Origin: Schistocephalus solidus
Taxonomy: Eukaryota; Platyhelminthes; Cestoda; Diphyllobothriidea; Diphyllobothriidae
Length of the DNA stretch: 64,000 bases
Direction of reading: 5' to 3'
Assembly: GCA_017591395.1 (NCBI GenBank)
Contig: WEDG01005650.1
Location: 18,514 to 82,513, forward strand
The notes below the pieces were generated by a model. It was not told where the DNA came from and did not search any database. It saw nothing but the letters and a program-made list of their open reading frames with translations. Made by a program: the position numbers and the translations under genes. Positions 11,516 to 22,885 of this stretch are shown here, piece after piece. Within the stretch, counting starts at the first letter, position 1. Each line of letters opens with the position of its first letter.

Positions 11516-11701
11516 AGTTTGTAAATTGCGACTTGGACCCTCGATCTCTGCTGCTTTCTGAAACTCACGCCAGCTGTGTGCTCCCTGCATCTGCTCTCAA
11601 TCGCGGAAGGGACTCAAACCAAAGGCTGAGTCCTTATATTTTCCTATTCTTATTGTTAAATATCCGAACTGACTCTCTGTTAATTTTGTGGCAATTCTAA
11701 C

Positions 11702-12950
11702 ATGCAAAACTCAAGTTCCTTAAATTTATTGTCACAAAAAATTGGTCCACGACCAAGCTGCTTGGGACCGTCTATCGGCGCCTCTACCCACTCGGCCATA
11801 TTGGCAGCGGATCTTGTTAAGCAAGTAAATGGACAAGCAGAAAACAATTTTAAATATCGTTATTCTGCTATTTGTTCACCTCCCGCTAAACGGAGTAAAA
11901 GTTCAGTAAGCTTAACTAATGTAGCTTACGAAGACGAAACATGTATGGGGTGTTTCAGCCTCCAGCAGAAATTATCAGGGATGGAGCACGAAATAAGGAA
12001 TCTAAGACAAGAAATAGATAACTTAAAAAATCTTTATCTTGCCCAACTGCTAAAAAAAGCTCCTGTTCGTAATAAACCTACAACAATGCAAAATTCGTAT
12101 TCAGATATAGCTTCTTAAAGCTTACATAAAAGTCACATTAAACATATCGCGATTGCTGGACCCGGTAAACCAGAGGAATTTTTGCTACTTCCGAAGAGAG
12201 CCCCATCTAGTCCTTGCGCTACTCCACCGGTACTTAGTTCGGGTAGCAATAGCACTAATCTGGCTTTACCGCCCATCGCTACATCACTGGTAGACGTTGC
12301 ACCAACATGCAATGTTGAAGAGGTTGGCGAGTTTGTCAAGCCAAAGAAGAAAAGGTCTAAGAAGAACAAGTCGTGCAGAGACTTGGCTCCAGCCTGCCCA
12401 ACCCCCGGTTCATCTGGCCCTATCAGGCAAAGTGAACTGGTTATCAGTACTCACTCAGCTGAAAGATCTGAGTTACAAATGGGCTCTCGATTGAGTCGAA
12501 AACAGAATGTAGTCATTTAAGGTGTCCCGGAGTCAGCTTCCATTATTCCAAAGGAGTGATATAAACATGACATGGAACTCCTTCAATTGTATGCAAAAAC
12601 GCTGCTAACGGACGGCAAGTCCATTCACATTCTCAAGGCATATAAAATAGGGAGGGCTCTGTCTACACCCGATTCAAATCCTCGACCAAGACCTATTAAA
12701 ATCATCTTGGAAAACGAAGCACAGGCACAGCTCCTGCTACAGAGAAAATCCAACCTGCGGTGTCCGCATTCTGAAGGGTTTTTTAACCGGAATATGGGCT
12801 GCAAATGCGAATGAAGATGCGACAGCTAATAATAGAACTGGAAACACGAAAGACCAATGGCGAGGCAAATCTTAAAATAAGGGATGGACAGATAGTTCAA
12901 GTGCAAAGCGCATTTCTTTAGCCGAAGGCAGTCACCATGACAGCCTAACT
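11702..12950 (+). pseudogene. LINE G1 ORF1 (RNA-binding chaperone)
   Basis: The start at MQNSSSLNLLSQKIG matches G2. The N-terminal half has SPPAKRSKSS, then VAYEDETCMGC (Cys-x2-Cys), then a coiled coil EIRNLRQEIDNLKN. A TAA at about 12116 ends the first open piece. Further frames carry the basic KPKKKRSKKNKSC stretch, a probable nuclear-localisation or RNA-binding patch. Then come QNVVI*GVPES (TAA in the first RRM-like strand, about 12517) and RPRPIKIILENEAQAQLLL. A C-terminal block follows near 12790-12900 (RQLIIELETRKTNGEANLKI). G2 shows the undamaged form over most of this length. Confidence 0.75.
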
Positions 12951-12979
12951 GTCCCATTTCAGAAACCAAATCCGTGCCC

Positions 12980-15820
12980 GCTGTAACTAATCGTCCTCAA
13001 TGCCAGATCTCTGCTTAATAAGATGCCTTTGCTCCAGACTCTGGTTTTCATCCACCGCCCCGACATTGTAATAGTTACAGAGACATGGGCAACACTCTGT
13101 GTATCCGACATCGAACTCCTTATTCAAGGCTACGCTTACATTCAGGAATGATCGACACGAGGGCCATGGTGGAGGAAGCTGTATATATGTTCGGCAACCA
13201 CTTACATTTTTTTCCATTGGACTATCGCCCATTTACCGCGGTAGAAGAAAGTTGTTGGCTCCGAGTATTTCTAAAAGATAACTACTCTTTACTCGTTGGT
13301 AGTGTCTATCGCCCACCCAATGCCAGTGAGGATTACGATCTTTGTCTCTCGCTGGCATTTCACGCCGCAGCTGACTTAAATCGGAAGTACTGCTTGATTG
13401 CAGGTGACTTCAATCTTCTTGAAGTTCACTGGTTTCCAACTTCCGGTCCTGCAAAGTTTGAAAACCTACTTGAGGCCAAAGATATAGGCATGTGGGACCA
13501 GGAAGTTGATTTTCCCACCCGAGGATCAAACATACTTGATCTTATTTTTTGGAGAGGTTGTCAGCCATTGTCAGTGTCACCTTTAGATCAACTTGGGAAT
13601 TCTGACCACACTAAAGTTCTTTCTACACTAGAACTAGAGGCTGCTGAAACGTTTTCCAAAAAATATAGCTTTTTCCGTGATTTCAGATCAGCAAATATGA
13701 GGGAATTGCTAACACACCTAAATTCCCACGACTGGACTAACTCCTTTGTATTTTCGGATGTGAATGTTTGTTCTGATACTTTTTACAAAGTTCTAGGTCC
13801 ACTCATTTCTTGTTTTGTTTCCCGTAAGAAAATAATTAATGTCAAGGCTGAAGTCTACCTCCCTTTATTATTCCGCCGTAGACTGCGTCGACTCCCCCGT
13901 CGTTTTCATCTACAAAACGACACCTCCGTCCTGCCCTTGATCCAACAAATCTTTGAAGATGCTAAGAGACTGTCTGACGAAAAACGAAAAGCCGATGAGT
14001 TGAACCTTGCCGAAAACCCTTCGTTAAATGTTGCGAAGCTCTTTTTGCGCACAGTAAAAGCGCAGAAAAAAACGCAACACCCTGTACTTTGAGATGCCTT
14101 AGGAAACCCAATAGCTGACGCTAAGTTGACAGCTGCTAGCTTCAATGCTTTCTTGTCTAGAACGTTTAGTAAACATACTGTTGCCCCCTTTCCTAACATC
14201 CGGGTTTAGACAGGTAACGTCCTCGAAACCATAACTTTTACCCTCTGGGACGTGACCGTAGCCATTCGGCGTTTTAGTCAATCTCACAGTCCAGGACCAG
14301 ATGGCGTCCCGGTCAGCGTTCTAAAAGGCGGATGCAAACGATATTTTTCCGTCCCTTCTGTATACGATATTTAATCTTGCACTTGAAAGTGAAACTTTCC
14401 TTATTTTATGGAAGGAATCGCACATATTGCCTTTTCCCAAACACGGCTGACCTACGTCATTTGACGACTTTAGGCCAATAAATACACTACCAGCAGTTTC
14501 GAAGATCTTTGAGACCTTGATCAAAGACAAGATGATGTTTCACCTAAAAGATAATAACCTACTTAATGCGGCTTAGCATGGTTTTCACGAAAAAATGTCT
14601 TGTGACACTCGCCAGTTCTCTTTCTTTGATTATGTGCTACAATCTAGAGGCGGTGGTTTTGCAATTTACACCGTTAACTTCGATTTTACTAAGGCTTTTG
14701 ATCTTGTTGACTATGATCTCCTACTGCTGAAACTTGCCTCCTTCGGCATAGGTAACAAGTTTCTGAACTTAATATTTTCTTATTTGAATGCTCGCGCAAA
14801 ATGGGTTAAAATTTCTCATGTTATCTCCAACCCCATGCATGTGAGGAGCGGAGTTATTCAGGGCAGCGTGCTCGGCCCGCTTCTATTTTGCCTCTTTGTC
14901 AACGATGTTCCTGATTGTTTTCAGTATGGTAGGCCTTTTATGTACGCTGACGATTTAAAAGTTGCCTATCGAAATAAACGGGTTGATCGCAACATCGTGC
15001 TTGAGCTCTTAAAAAAAGATCTTCAGACCTTCGCTCAGTGGTGTCGCACATGGCGCCTCTCACTTTCTTGGCAAAAGTGCTCCGTTATGGTTATTGGCGA
15101 CAACCATCAGCCCCACCTAAGCATAGACGGTCATGATCTCAATGTGCCCTGGAGTTATAAAGAATCTGGGCATATCATATTCTAGTAGTCTTAATCTGTC
15201 AGATCACTGCGCCCTGATTGTCTCGAAAGCACGCCAAACTACTGGGTTTATTCTCAGAAATTTTAAAACCATCCAAATTAGAATCAGCCTCTATAAAATG
15301 TATGTCAGGCCTAGTCTGGAATACGGCTCGTTTCTATTTAGTCTTCTGCACGCTAGTGAACGAAAGAAGATAGAATCAGTCCACCACTTCTTTGCAAAAA
15401 GTGTTTTCTATTCAGAACACCGAAACCTGTCCTACCACCAACGCTGTGAGCTTACAAGCCTTGACCCGCTGTGGCTTTGCAGATTACAGAAGGGACTATT
15501 TTTACTGTTTAAACTACTAAACAGTCGTACATTTAACCCCCTTACATCTCTGAGGCACCTCGATCACTCTCGGCGCACTAGTCATCGAGGTGTATTTTAA
15601 TTTCTTCCTTTGGCACGCACAGTTAGATACCGAAAGATTTTTTCGGTAAACGTTATAGCAATCTGGAATAAGCTACCTAGAAGTATCAAAATTCAGCAAA
15701 GCTATCCCTTGTTTACGCGAACTGTCACTAGTTTTTTACATTTAGGACACCTTCCAAGACTTTTGGGTGCTGACTCTGTTGAAGCTCTCTTCGGTTCTGA
15801 TGGCGTTCATGGACTCTGAA
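12980..15820 (+). pseudogene. LINE G1 ORF2 (endonuclease-RT), broken
   Basis: Endonuclease: LIVLNARSLLNKMPL, DIVIVTETW (catalytic Glu), GGGSCIYVRQPL, VGSVYRPPNAS, LIAGDFNLLEVHWF and PLDQLGNSDHTKV (Ser-Asp-His). The longest open part is 13085-14092, ending at a private TGA. RT: SPGPDGVPVSVL, FDDFRPINTLPAVSKIFETL, a TAG in AA*HGF (14574-14576), VNFDFTKAFDLVDYDLLL (Asp box), SGVIQGSVLGPLLFCLFVND, and an intact PFMYADDLKVAYR catalytic box (about 14930-14970). The C-terminal region continues to 15820 in shifted frames. A TGA at 13149-13151 and a TAG at 14207-14209 also occur at the same sites in G2. Confidence 0.8.
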
Positions 15821-16111
15821 TCCTGTGCCGAACTTCATGCTGAGGGGAAAATTACTGGCTCTGTTGTCCTCAATCGGTTTATTTCTCAGTCGACAGCGAA
15901 CAGCCACTCACCGACATACCTGTTGGTGCAGAATACCGGATCCGTAACACTGAATGGAGAAGTTTTTCACCGGGCAACTGTATTAACGCGTCCTGTCCAG
16001 AACTTTAATTACTCAATAAGCTGCCATTTTTTCTCCTGAAAACACATGAAACAACGACCAGGAGTTTGTTCACTGTCAGCTTGACCCTCTACCGTATGTA
16101 TTTTTTTTGAC

Positions 16112-16157
16112 ATTGCCTGTAAACTGGCAATAAATAAATAAAATGAAATAAAATAAA
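16112..16157 (+). repeat. LINE G 3'-terminal hairpin and tail (G1)
   Basis: ATTGCC (16112-16117) and GGCAAT (16126-16131) form a six-base stem with the loop TGTAAACT. They are followed by TAAATAAATAAAATG-type repeats. The same hairpin ends G2 (27271-27288), G3 (61914-61931), G4 (62937-62954, minus) and the minimal insertion at 17163-17209. It is probably the RT start signal (inference). Confidence 0.6.
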
Positions 16158-17162
16158 ATTCCGAGCTATAGTTTCCAACAACAACTCTCTGTTCTCTAAA
16201 AGACAAGCAACTCTTTAACAAATTGCAAAGTTTTCCTCGAATTCCTACGTCCTAAATCTTCTGTAAATAAGCCTGTGTGAAACGCTATCAAAGGCCCTCT
16301 TGAAGTCAAAACATATGACAATTACTGGATAACCCTTATCTGTGGCCTTTGTCCATTTATTATGTGACTGAAGGGCACTTGTGAGACATGCTATGCAAGT
16401 TAAACTGTCAGAGCGGTTATTTTCACATTCCAGTCGTGAAACACCTTTATAGATGGGGCGATGAATGCACACTTCCATTCTTCCGGTAGTTTGATTTCTT
16501 CAAATGACTTTTGGAATATGATGGAAAGTCCATCAGCACGTTCAGTTAGTGCTAATGCAGGAATTCTCTCCGGCCCAGGTGACTTGGCAGGCTTTATACG
16601 AAGTAATTCGGTTCAAAACTATAGTCGATGAAAAGTCTAGGTCTAGATCCTCTGTTGTGGATGAGGAGGAGGTGGTGGAGGAAGGAAAAGGAGGGAAAAA
16701 CATTGGTTGACAAACTCGTGGAATAGCAGCAAAATTATGAGGCTCTTGGGTGAAGACGGTCTGAAAGAATTTTGAAAGAAGGGATGCTTTACTCTGGTCG
16801 TCGGTCTCTAGATTTCCGTCTGCAGACCTAAGGGCAGGACTCATTTCCTGAATTCTCTTTGTACTCCGTATGTAGCCATATAGCATTTTGGGGTGTTCCA
16901 ACGATTTTTGCAGAATGTTTAGTTCGAACTTCCTCCACAGCTTAGAAGACTCACATTTACAAACGTTGCTTTGCTGCTTATATTCCCGTAAGTGATTATC
17001 GAAGCCGGTTGTCTGTAACGCCTCCAGAAGCGATTTCTTTTTTGAAAGAGGCCTGCCTGTTTGAGTTTATCCACTCTGGGCGGTGTGTGGTTGTCTTTCT
17101 TATTTGAGGACAGTTGAGGTAAACAATACTTTTTCAATTACAAGCTGAAAGTCGTCCAATCG
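16158..17162 (-). pseudogene. LINE E ORF2, linker and RT fingers (reverse copy)
   Basis: On the minus strand, from about 17137 down to 16245, this matches 7840-8940 of the forward E. Blocks include KKYCLPQLSSNK (linker), HPKMLYGYIRSTKRIQEMSP, FFQTVFTQEPHNFAA, CKACQVTWAGENSCI-type remains in a shifted frame, MEVCIHRPIYKG and the Asp box CFDFKRAFDSVSHRLI. It ends at TAGCTCGGAAT, where G1 interrupts it. Frame changes near 16640 and 16480 break the reading frame. Confidence 0.75.
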
Positions 17163-17209
17163 TTTTTTTATTCATTTTATTTATATATTTATAAGCAGTT
17201 TACAGGCAT
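17163..17209 (-). mobile_element. Minimal LINE G insertion (hairpin plus tail only)
   Basis: The 47 bases here have no counterpart in the forward E copy, although E sequence continues on both sides (E resumes at 17210 with GGATTCAGCATTTAG, then the CTGTTTCCCAGGAT block). On the minus strand they read ATGCCTGTAAACTGC followed by TTATAAATATATAAATAAAA. This is the terminal hairpin and repeat tail of LINE G and nothing else. It looks like an extreme 5' truncation of a G insertion. No target-site duplication is evident. Confidence 0.55.
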
Positions 17210-17262
17210 GGATTCAGCATTTAGTTCTGTTTCCCAGGATATCTGTGACATTTTTCTTCTAC

Positions 17263-19402
17263 TAATTCAATTCAATTCAATTTATTGAGGGAAATAGGCA
17301 TAGGCCTTTGAGTACCCTATTTGTAACGTAAATTTAAGTGCGGTATACAAAGAAACCGTGTGGGTAGCAAAGGTACAAAAGGCGGTCATAAAATATGAGA
17401 AGTGGTGCACGACTCTCAAGGGTTAAGATAAATTCTGCATCGCTCAGGCTCGTTTTGGAACATAAAACTGTCAAGGTTCCTTTTAAAGCTTTCCAGCGAT
17501 CGTGACATCACAACATCTTCAGGGAGGGCATTCCATGGTTTAACCACTCTGACAGAGAAGGAGAACTTGCGCAAACCCAGTCTCGCCTGCTGGACACGCA
17601 GTTTCAATGGGTGACCTCGGAGATGGGTCATGGTGGCAAATTCAATGAAGTCCGAGAATTCCAGACAACAATCCAGTCCCTTCACAATGCGGAATGTCTG
17701 CAGGAGATCACCACGCATTTGCCTATAAATCAAAGTGAACAGATTAAGATTCATTAGGCGGGTTGAAAATGGCACGCAGCTTTGACTTCTAACCATTTTG
17801 GTGGCTTTCCTCTGTACTCTTTCGAGGAAGTTCTGATCTTGAAATGTCCAGGGTTTCCAGGCTTGCGTAGCATATTCCAAATGCGGCCTAATGAATGTTC
17901 CAAAAGTCTTAGCGAAGAGATATACATCGAAATCCAAAAAGGCTCGTCTGATGGCATGAAACACCGCAATTGCGCTCTTCGCCACTTTCGAGCAGTGAGA
18001 CGATGGTTTTAAGGTGGTGGTCGTCAGCACACCAAGGTCCTTTTGGGTTTCCACGTCATTTAAGTCTTCACCGTTGAGAAAGTAACTTCTATTTTCTGCA
18101 GATCCAGATGGGTTGCCTAAGCGAAGTATTGTACACTTATCGACGTTGAACCGCAAAAGCCAATGATTCGACCAGTCCTCCAACCGAGTTAGGTTGATCT
18201 GCAGTTTATCTTCGTCATCAGGGCTCTAGATTACATTCCAGATTTTAATGTCATCAGCAAACATTGCTGCTTCACAGTCGAGATTCCTGACACAATCGTT
18301 CACGTATATTAAAAACAGTATTGGCCCTAATACTGAACCCTGAGGAACCCCACTCTTGACCGCAGCAGAACTTGACCTCTCTTGGCCGATGCACACAATA
18401 TGGCGCCGACCCACGAGGAAGTTTTCGATCCACTTGAGGAGGTAACCTCTGATTCCAATTCTTTCTAGCTTGTACAGAAGTCTCTCGTGCAGCACAGTAT
18501 CGAAGGCCTTTTGAAAGTCAATGAAGGCAATGTGAACCGCGTGTCTATCTTCAAGTGCTTGGATCCACCTCTGGAGCGAATACAGCAAATTCATTGTGCA
18601 TGATCTTCCTTTTTTGAACCCGTGTTGACAGCTTGATAACAAATTATGAGTCTCTAGGAATTTCACCAATTCGCTCTTGATGATCCTTTCCATAATCTTG
18701 CCAGGGATGCATGTCAAGCTTATGGGCCTGTTGTTTGTCACTGTCACCCGGCTACCGCTTTTTTGAATATGTGCCAGCTTCCAATCGAAAGAAAGTGTTC
18801 CGGAGTCAAATGAATTTTAAAAGAGCACTGACAGAGGTGTGTAAAGTTTATTGGCAAGTTCTTTCAGAAACTTGAATGGAAGCTCGTCTGGTCCTGGGGA
18901 TTTCGACTCTTTTAGTTCTTTTAATTCCTTTTGGATCAGAATTTCTGAGAATAGTATGTGGCTAATGCTTGCAGTCGGCGGGTTATCCACTGAGGGACGA
19001 AGGAACCTTGCCTCGTTTGGGAAGACTGAGCGGTAGAACTGTGAAAAGTACTCAGCTTTTTCCCTGTTTTCAGAATTTTCGACGCCCACGGCAGCCTTAA
19101 TCAGCGGTATTTTATGCCTATTCCTTGTACATCTACGGAGGTAACTGTAGACTAACTTTGGATTCTGCGTTGCCTTTTGCAGCAAAGTCTTCTCAAATTC
19201 TCTTCGCGTTTTAAGAATAAGGCTTCTCATTTTGATTCTCTGTGTTTTATACTTATTAAAATAGGCGACTTGATTAGACTCGCAATATATTCTCCACAAC
19301 TTGCGCTTCCTGTTTATTTCCCTTTTTAAGTTGCTGTCTAGCCACCCAGGACACTTGCTGTGATGGAAACTCGTTAGTGGGTAGTGGTTGTTTATAAAAT
19401 AC
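17263..19402 (-). mobile_element. LINE F, 5'-truncated copy
   Basis: This is a minus-strand LINE related to A and D but distinct in sequence. Its 3' end (17263-17322) is a hairpin, AAATAGG/CCTATTT as read on the plus strand at 17292-17322. A tail of AATTG repeats lies outside it. Coding sequence runs from 17416 upstream to the truncation at 19402, where the tail of D1 begins. Only ORF2 from the endonuclease/RT linker onward is present. It lies in a gap of the reverse E copy. Confidence 0.75.
17416..19400 (-). pseudogene. LINE F ORF2 (linker and RT), two stops in one frame
   Basis: One reading frame runs the whole way and is broken only by a TAA (about 18815-18817, after SVLF) and a TAG (about 18224-18226, after KIWNVI). 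From the N-terminal end: WLDSNLKREINRKRKLW, linker KAEYFSQFYRSVF, ESKSPGPDELPFKFL, NRPISLTCIPGKIMERIIK, QHGFKKGRSCTMNLLYSL, the Asp box FIDFQKAFDTVLHERLL, SGVPQGSVLGPILFLIYVND, AAMFADDIKIWNVI (catalytic Asp pair), WLLRFNVDKCTILRLG, FIRPHLEYATQAWKPW and a C-terminal WNALPEDVV. The endonuclease is missing through 5' truncation. It is the cleanest RT frame here after LINE A. The two stops replace Gln-like positions and would silence it. Confidence 0.8.
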
Positions 19403-19574
19403 TTTAAGTCACTTTATTGAGGGAAGTAGGCTTTCGCCCTTGAGCTCCCTATTCACATGCAAAAATGTCAATAGTACAAACGTTTACAGTGATATATCTG
19501 ACAAATGAAAATGTAGGGTCATCGATATGTGTGGGCCAGGCGCAACCTGCCACTTTTTACACAATCTTCATTAT

Positions 19575-20391
19575 ATTGACAATAGTTTCTCAGAAAATGA
19601 GTATCTAGTCTGAATTTAAAATGTGTCGACAGTTTCTGAAAGGACCACCTCGTCAGGGAGTCCGTTCCATGCTCCAACGACCCTCTGCGAAACGGCGTTC
19701 CGACGGACTTCCGTGTGGACAAACTTCCTCTGCAGTTTAAAGGGATGACCCCGCAGATGTTCCCTCCCAGCCAATTCGAAGAAGTCAGCAAATTCTAGGG
19801 CACAATTGCGGCCTCTGACAATCCGGTAGGTTTGGATGAGGTCACCGCGATGTTGCCTGTAACTTAGAGGAAACAAATCAAGTTCAACCAGTCTGGCTTC
19901 GTAAGGCAGATGACTAAGATTCTTGACCATCTTCGTAGCCCTCGCCTGCACTCGTTCCTTTGGAGGAAAATCCTTCTTAAACCACGGACACCAGGCCTGG
20001 ATGGCATATTCCAAGTGAGATCGAACAAATACCCCGTAGGTTTTTCGGAAGAGTTCCTTATCAATCTGCACAAATCCACGTCTGAGCGCAAATAAGACCT
20101 GTGTAGCGCGTTTAGCTGCCTTTAAACACTGTGAATATGGTTTAAGTGAGGAGTTTATTAGAACACCGAGGTCCTTCTGTTCCTCAACAATTGAAAGGGC
20201 TGCCCATTGAGAATGTATTGGTAGGACACATCCTCCTCACTGGTCCTTCTGGTACGCAGTCTTAGGACCACACACTTCCCAACGTTAAAATTTAAGAGCC
20301 AACGAGCAGACCAGCTGCTAAGACGGTTGAGATCCTCTTGAAGTGCGTGCCTATCGAAATCAGATCTGATGACCCTCCACAATTTAACAAT
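19575..20391 (-). pseudogene. LINE D1 RT C-terminal half
   Basis: Read on the minus strand from 20391: VKLWRVIRSDFDRHALQEDL, SSWSARWLLNFNVGKCVVL, a frame change near 20175, then QIDKELFRKTYGVFVRSHLE, QARATKMVKNLSHLPYE, YRQHRGDLIQTYRIVRG and WNGLPDEVVLSETVDTF. This is the part of a LINE RT after the catalytic Asp pair (thumb and C-terminal domain). The Asp pair itself and everything before it are missing: the sequence upstream is endonuclease end, not RT fingers or palm. Confidence 0.8.
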
Positions 20392-21235
20392 AAGTTGCAG
20401 AAGAACATTTCGGAAAGGCTCCCTATCTTCGTTCACGGTGCTCGAAAACATTGAGGGCCAGTTGATGTCTATTAAATCTGCTCGCATCTGATCAAAAAGT
20501 TTCCTCACCAAACGTTACGCCGTTTTTCCTCTATAGCAGGTGCAACGGAGACTAAGGAGTAGTCTCACATAAGCACCACATGATCACTACGACCGAGCGG
20601 AGGCATTGAAATAATCTCGTCAATGCTGCCTGATGTTTTCGTGAAAACCAGGCCGAGACAGTGAGCCCTTTGTCCTTCACGTGTTCTGGTGGGAAAAGGG
20701 ACATGTTGTGTGAGGATTGCCTTCAAGGTCTTTTGCAGAAAAACATAATCAAAAGTCAATTTCGGGCATGATGCTTGAATAGTGCTCCAGTTAATTCCTG
20801 GTGCGTTGAAGTCACCCATAATTATGACATTAGGTCGACTGGAGAAATTTTCTAATTGTTCCAACAAGTGGGTGTCCGCGAATCGGTCTATCCTAGGTGG
20901 CCGATAGACAATGAGGACATCCAGACATGGAGAGCCAAGAGCCTTGATGTTCAACCATATGGCTTCCGTGCTGCACGCAAACTCGCTCGTCTTGTCAGAC
21001 ACTATTAGCACGTCTTTCACATACACAATTATTCCACCACCCTATCGGTTTTCTTTGTCCCTCCGATATATTTGGTATCCAGACAATGTTATTTCGCTAT
21101 TTCGAATACCGCCCGACAGCCAGGTTTCGGTTACTGCTATTGAATCCGGAGATACTTCGGTAATGCAAATTTTAACTCATCAAGTTTTGATAAAAGGCTT
21201 TGTGCATTTGTATACTAGCACTTAAATTTTGCGCC
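20392..21235 (-). pseudogene. LINE D1 ORF2 endonuclease
   Basis: This is an APE-type endonuclease on the minus strand. The N-terminal YTNAQSLLSKLDEL block lies near 21195-21235, then ETWLSGGI and a stop before GGG. The long open piece 21026-20565 gives IVYRPPRIDRFADTHLLEQL, IIMGDFNAPGINWS (active-site Asp/Asn), LTQHVPFPTRTREGQRAHC and MPPLGRSDHVVLM (Ser-Asp-His). The following linker FDQMRADLIDINWPSMFSS matches LINE A's equivalent and runs straight into VKLWRVIRSD at 20391. The nearest relative in the window is LINE A's endonuclease. Confidence 0.75.
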
Positions 21236-21239
21236 AACC

Positions 21240-22591
21240 AAATTTCCTGTTGCGTTTGTCAATTTTATGGGCCTAACTGCGTCTCCTCTAACGTCAAGGT
21301 CGTATGTCTTTTTCCGTTTCTTGATAATTTTTTGGTAACTCTGGTTTCTTTAGTGAGAACGCTGGGCGTTACGGAATCATTTCTGACATCTCTTTGGGCA
21401 ATTGGTTTCCCTGATGGTTTTGGCGTTAGTGAGGTGGCTGCCGTTGTCCGTAGAACAATCGGTTGGTTCAATGGAAAAATTCGTATTCTTTTGAACTACC
21501 TTCCCTTGAAAATAGCCAGATTGTGTTCGCCAGCCTTCAGTCTTGATTGTAGTTCCAAGACAAGTTCCGGCGTTTCAGCCTTTCCGCAGGGGAGTAGTCC
21601 GGTTGAAAAAAAACCTCTTTATGCGAGTGACGGAGGTTAGTTATTTTGGATAGGATCACCTTGATTTGGTCTTAGCTCTCTAGCATTATTTTGCAGGTCG
21701 CGGTCATGGCGTTCCTTGGCTTTCTTCAGACTTTTTGCCGACCCGGAATGCTTTAATAACTTTTACTTTCACGCCCGGTGAGAGCAACTGGTTTAAGAGG
21801 CCATTAAACGAAGCAAGGTCTTCGGCGACACGGTCTTCAGGTCGAACTGCAGTTGGCTCGTGCAAACCCTGAATAACTTAACACTGTTGCCAATCCTGGT
21901 GCTTAGAATTTTCGCTTCCTCCTAAGTTCTCCTTAGGGGGCACGAGAACGGTTTACAGAGCTCTCGTTGGGTTTAAGTCTACCTCTGACCATACTCTCAT
22001 CTGAAGGCTTCAATGAATCCATCAAAATTGATTGTGAATTTGTCCTCCTGATGTGGTATCTCCCCGTTGCAGCTTGCCACGCGTTTTTTCTTGGGATTCA
22101 ACTACGGGCTCTTAAGAACACCCAAGAAAGCAGGATGAGATTTGTGGTTTGCTCTGGTCGTCGTCCGTAGGATTCAGAGACTGTGTTCCTGTTATCCGGT
22201 CGTTATTGGTATTCGCGTCCGAACATTGTGAGCTGTAACAAGTTTTAGTTTTTGATACTTTTGGTGCTTTAGTCACTGCCTTTTTAACTGGAATATTTCT
22301 AAGCGTATTTCGTCGAGTACTGTTATCTTGCAAGAGCTTCCTAAAGTCTGCAAGCTCATTTTCCAGTTTTTGAACTCTTAGTAAAATATGAGAACATCCA
22401 ACGCAAGATTCGTCCTCGTAGCCGACGGATTTGGCTGCCATTACGCTTTTTGCGCGCTTTGCTGGTTTTTGGTTGTAAGTATAAACTGATTGAGTGCCAG
22501 TCGTGGATGTGGAAACCAGCTCAACAGGCTTTACTTTAAAGGAAGTTCCGTTACTGGTACTGTTGCTAGCAAACAATTGTTTTGAGTCCAT
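21240..22591 (-). pseudogene. LINE D1 ORF1 (A-type RNA-binding chaperone)
   Basis: The start MDSKQLFASNSTSN at 22591 matches LINE A's MDSKQLF. The N-terminal open piece (22591-22112) carries QKPAKRAKSVMAAKS, VGYEDESCVGC (Cys-x2-Cys) and the coiled coil VQKLENELADFRKLLQD. Later frames, near 21640-21950, give the RRM-like VIQGLHEPTAVRPEDRVAED and VIKAFRVGKKSEES. The C-terminal DYSPAERLKRRNL follows. The first piece ends at a TAG (about 22110-22112). It looks strongly homologous to LINE A ORF1 along its N-terminal half (by eye). Confidence 0.75.
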
Positions 22592-22700
22592 GAATGTTAA
22601 AACACTGCGTAAAAGTATGTACTCCTTTGAGCGTATAACGAAAATTTCCGACTGGCTTTAGAGTATGGCGAGTATTTAATGCAATATGAGAAAAAATGTG
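22592..22700 (-). promoter_or_regulatory. LINE D1 5' UTR, inner part, with left G2 target-site duplication
   Basis: This minus-strand leader is next to D1 ORF1 and matches LINE A 44660-44782 (TACTCGCCATA, TCGTTATACGC and AGTGTTTT blocks). Its outer end, 22683-22700, reads AATATGAGAAAAAATGTG. This is repeated after G2 at 27308-27325 with one mismatch, and there the leader resumes. Confidence 0.75.
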
Positions 22701-22885
22701 AGTTTGTAAATTGCGACTTGGACCCTCAATCTTTGCTGCTTTCTGAAACTCACGCCGGCTACGTGCTCCCTGCATCTGCTCTCAATCGCGGAAGGGACTC
22801 AAACCAAAGGCTGAGTCCTTGTATTTTCATATTCTTATTGTTGAAAACTCAGCTGACTCTCTGTTAATTTTGTGGCAATTATAAT

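Larger units (their letters stand above)
11516..16157 (+). mobile_element. LINE G copy G1, near full-length
   Basis: This is a 4.6-kb non-LTR element, collinear with G2 (22701-27307) over its whole length. It has a 5' UTR (11516-11701), ORF1 (11702-12950), ORF2 (about 12980-15820), a 3' UTR and a terminal hairpin (16112-16131) followed by a tail of AATA-type repeats. It interrupts the reverse E copy. Short similar sequences at the edges (ATTTCGG left, ATTCCGA right) might be remains of a target-site duplication, but E itself has a similar sequence there. Confidence 0.8.

Noticed and set aside
11530..11640. Possible tRNA-like block (GGTTTGAGTCCC on the minus strand) in the LINE G 5' UTR
   Set aside because: A B-box-like match is present in G1 and G2, but no A-box at the right distance was found.
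14574..18817. Stops at Gln-like positions (CAG to TAG, CAA to TAA) in G1, G2 and F, suggesting that UAA/UAG might be read as Gln
   Set aside because: LINE A ORF2 has ~955 codons with Gln only as CAA/CAG and true stops TAA/TAG at the expected ends. Plain mutation in dead copies explains it.
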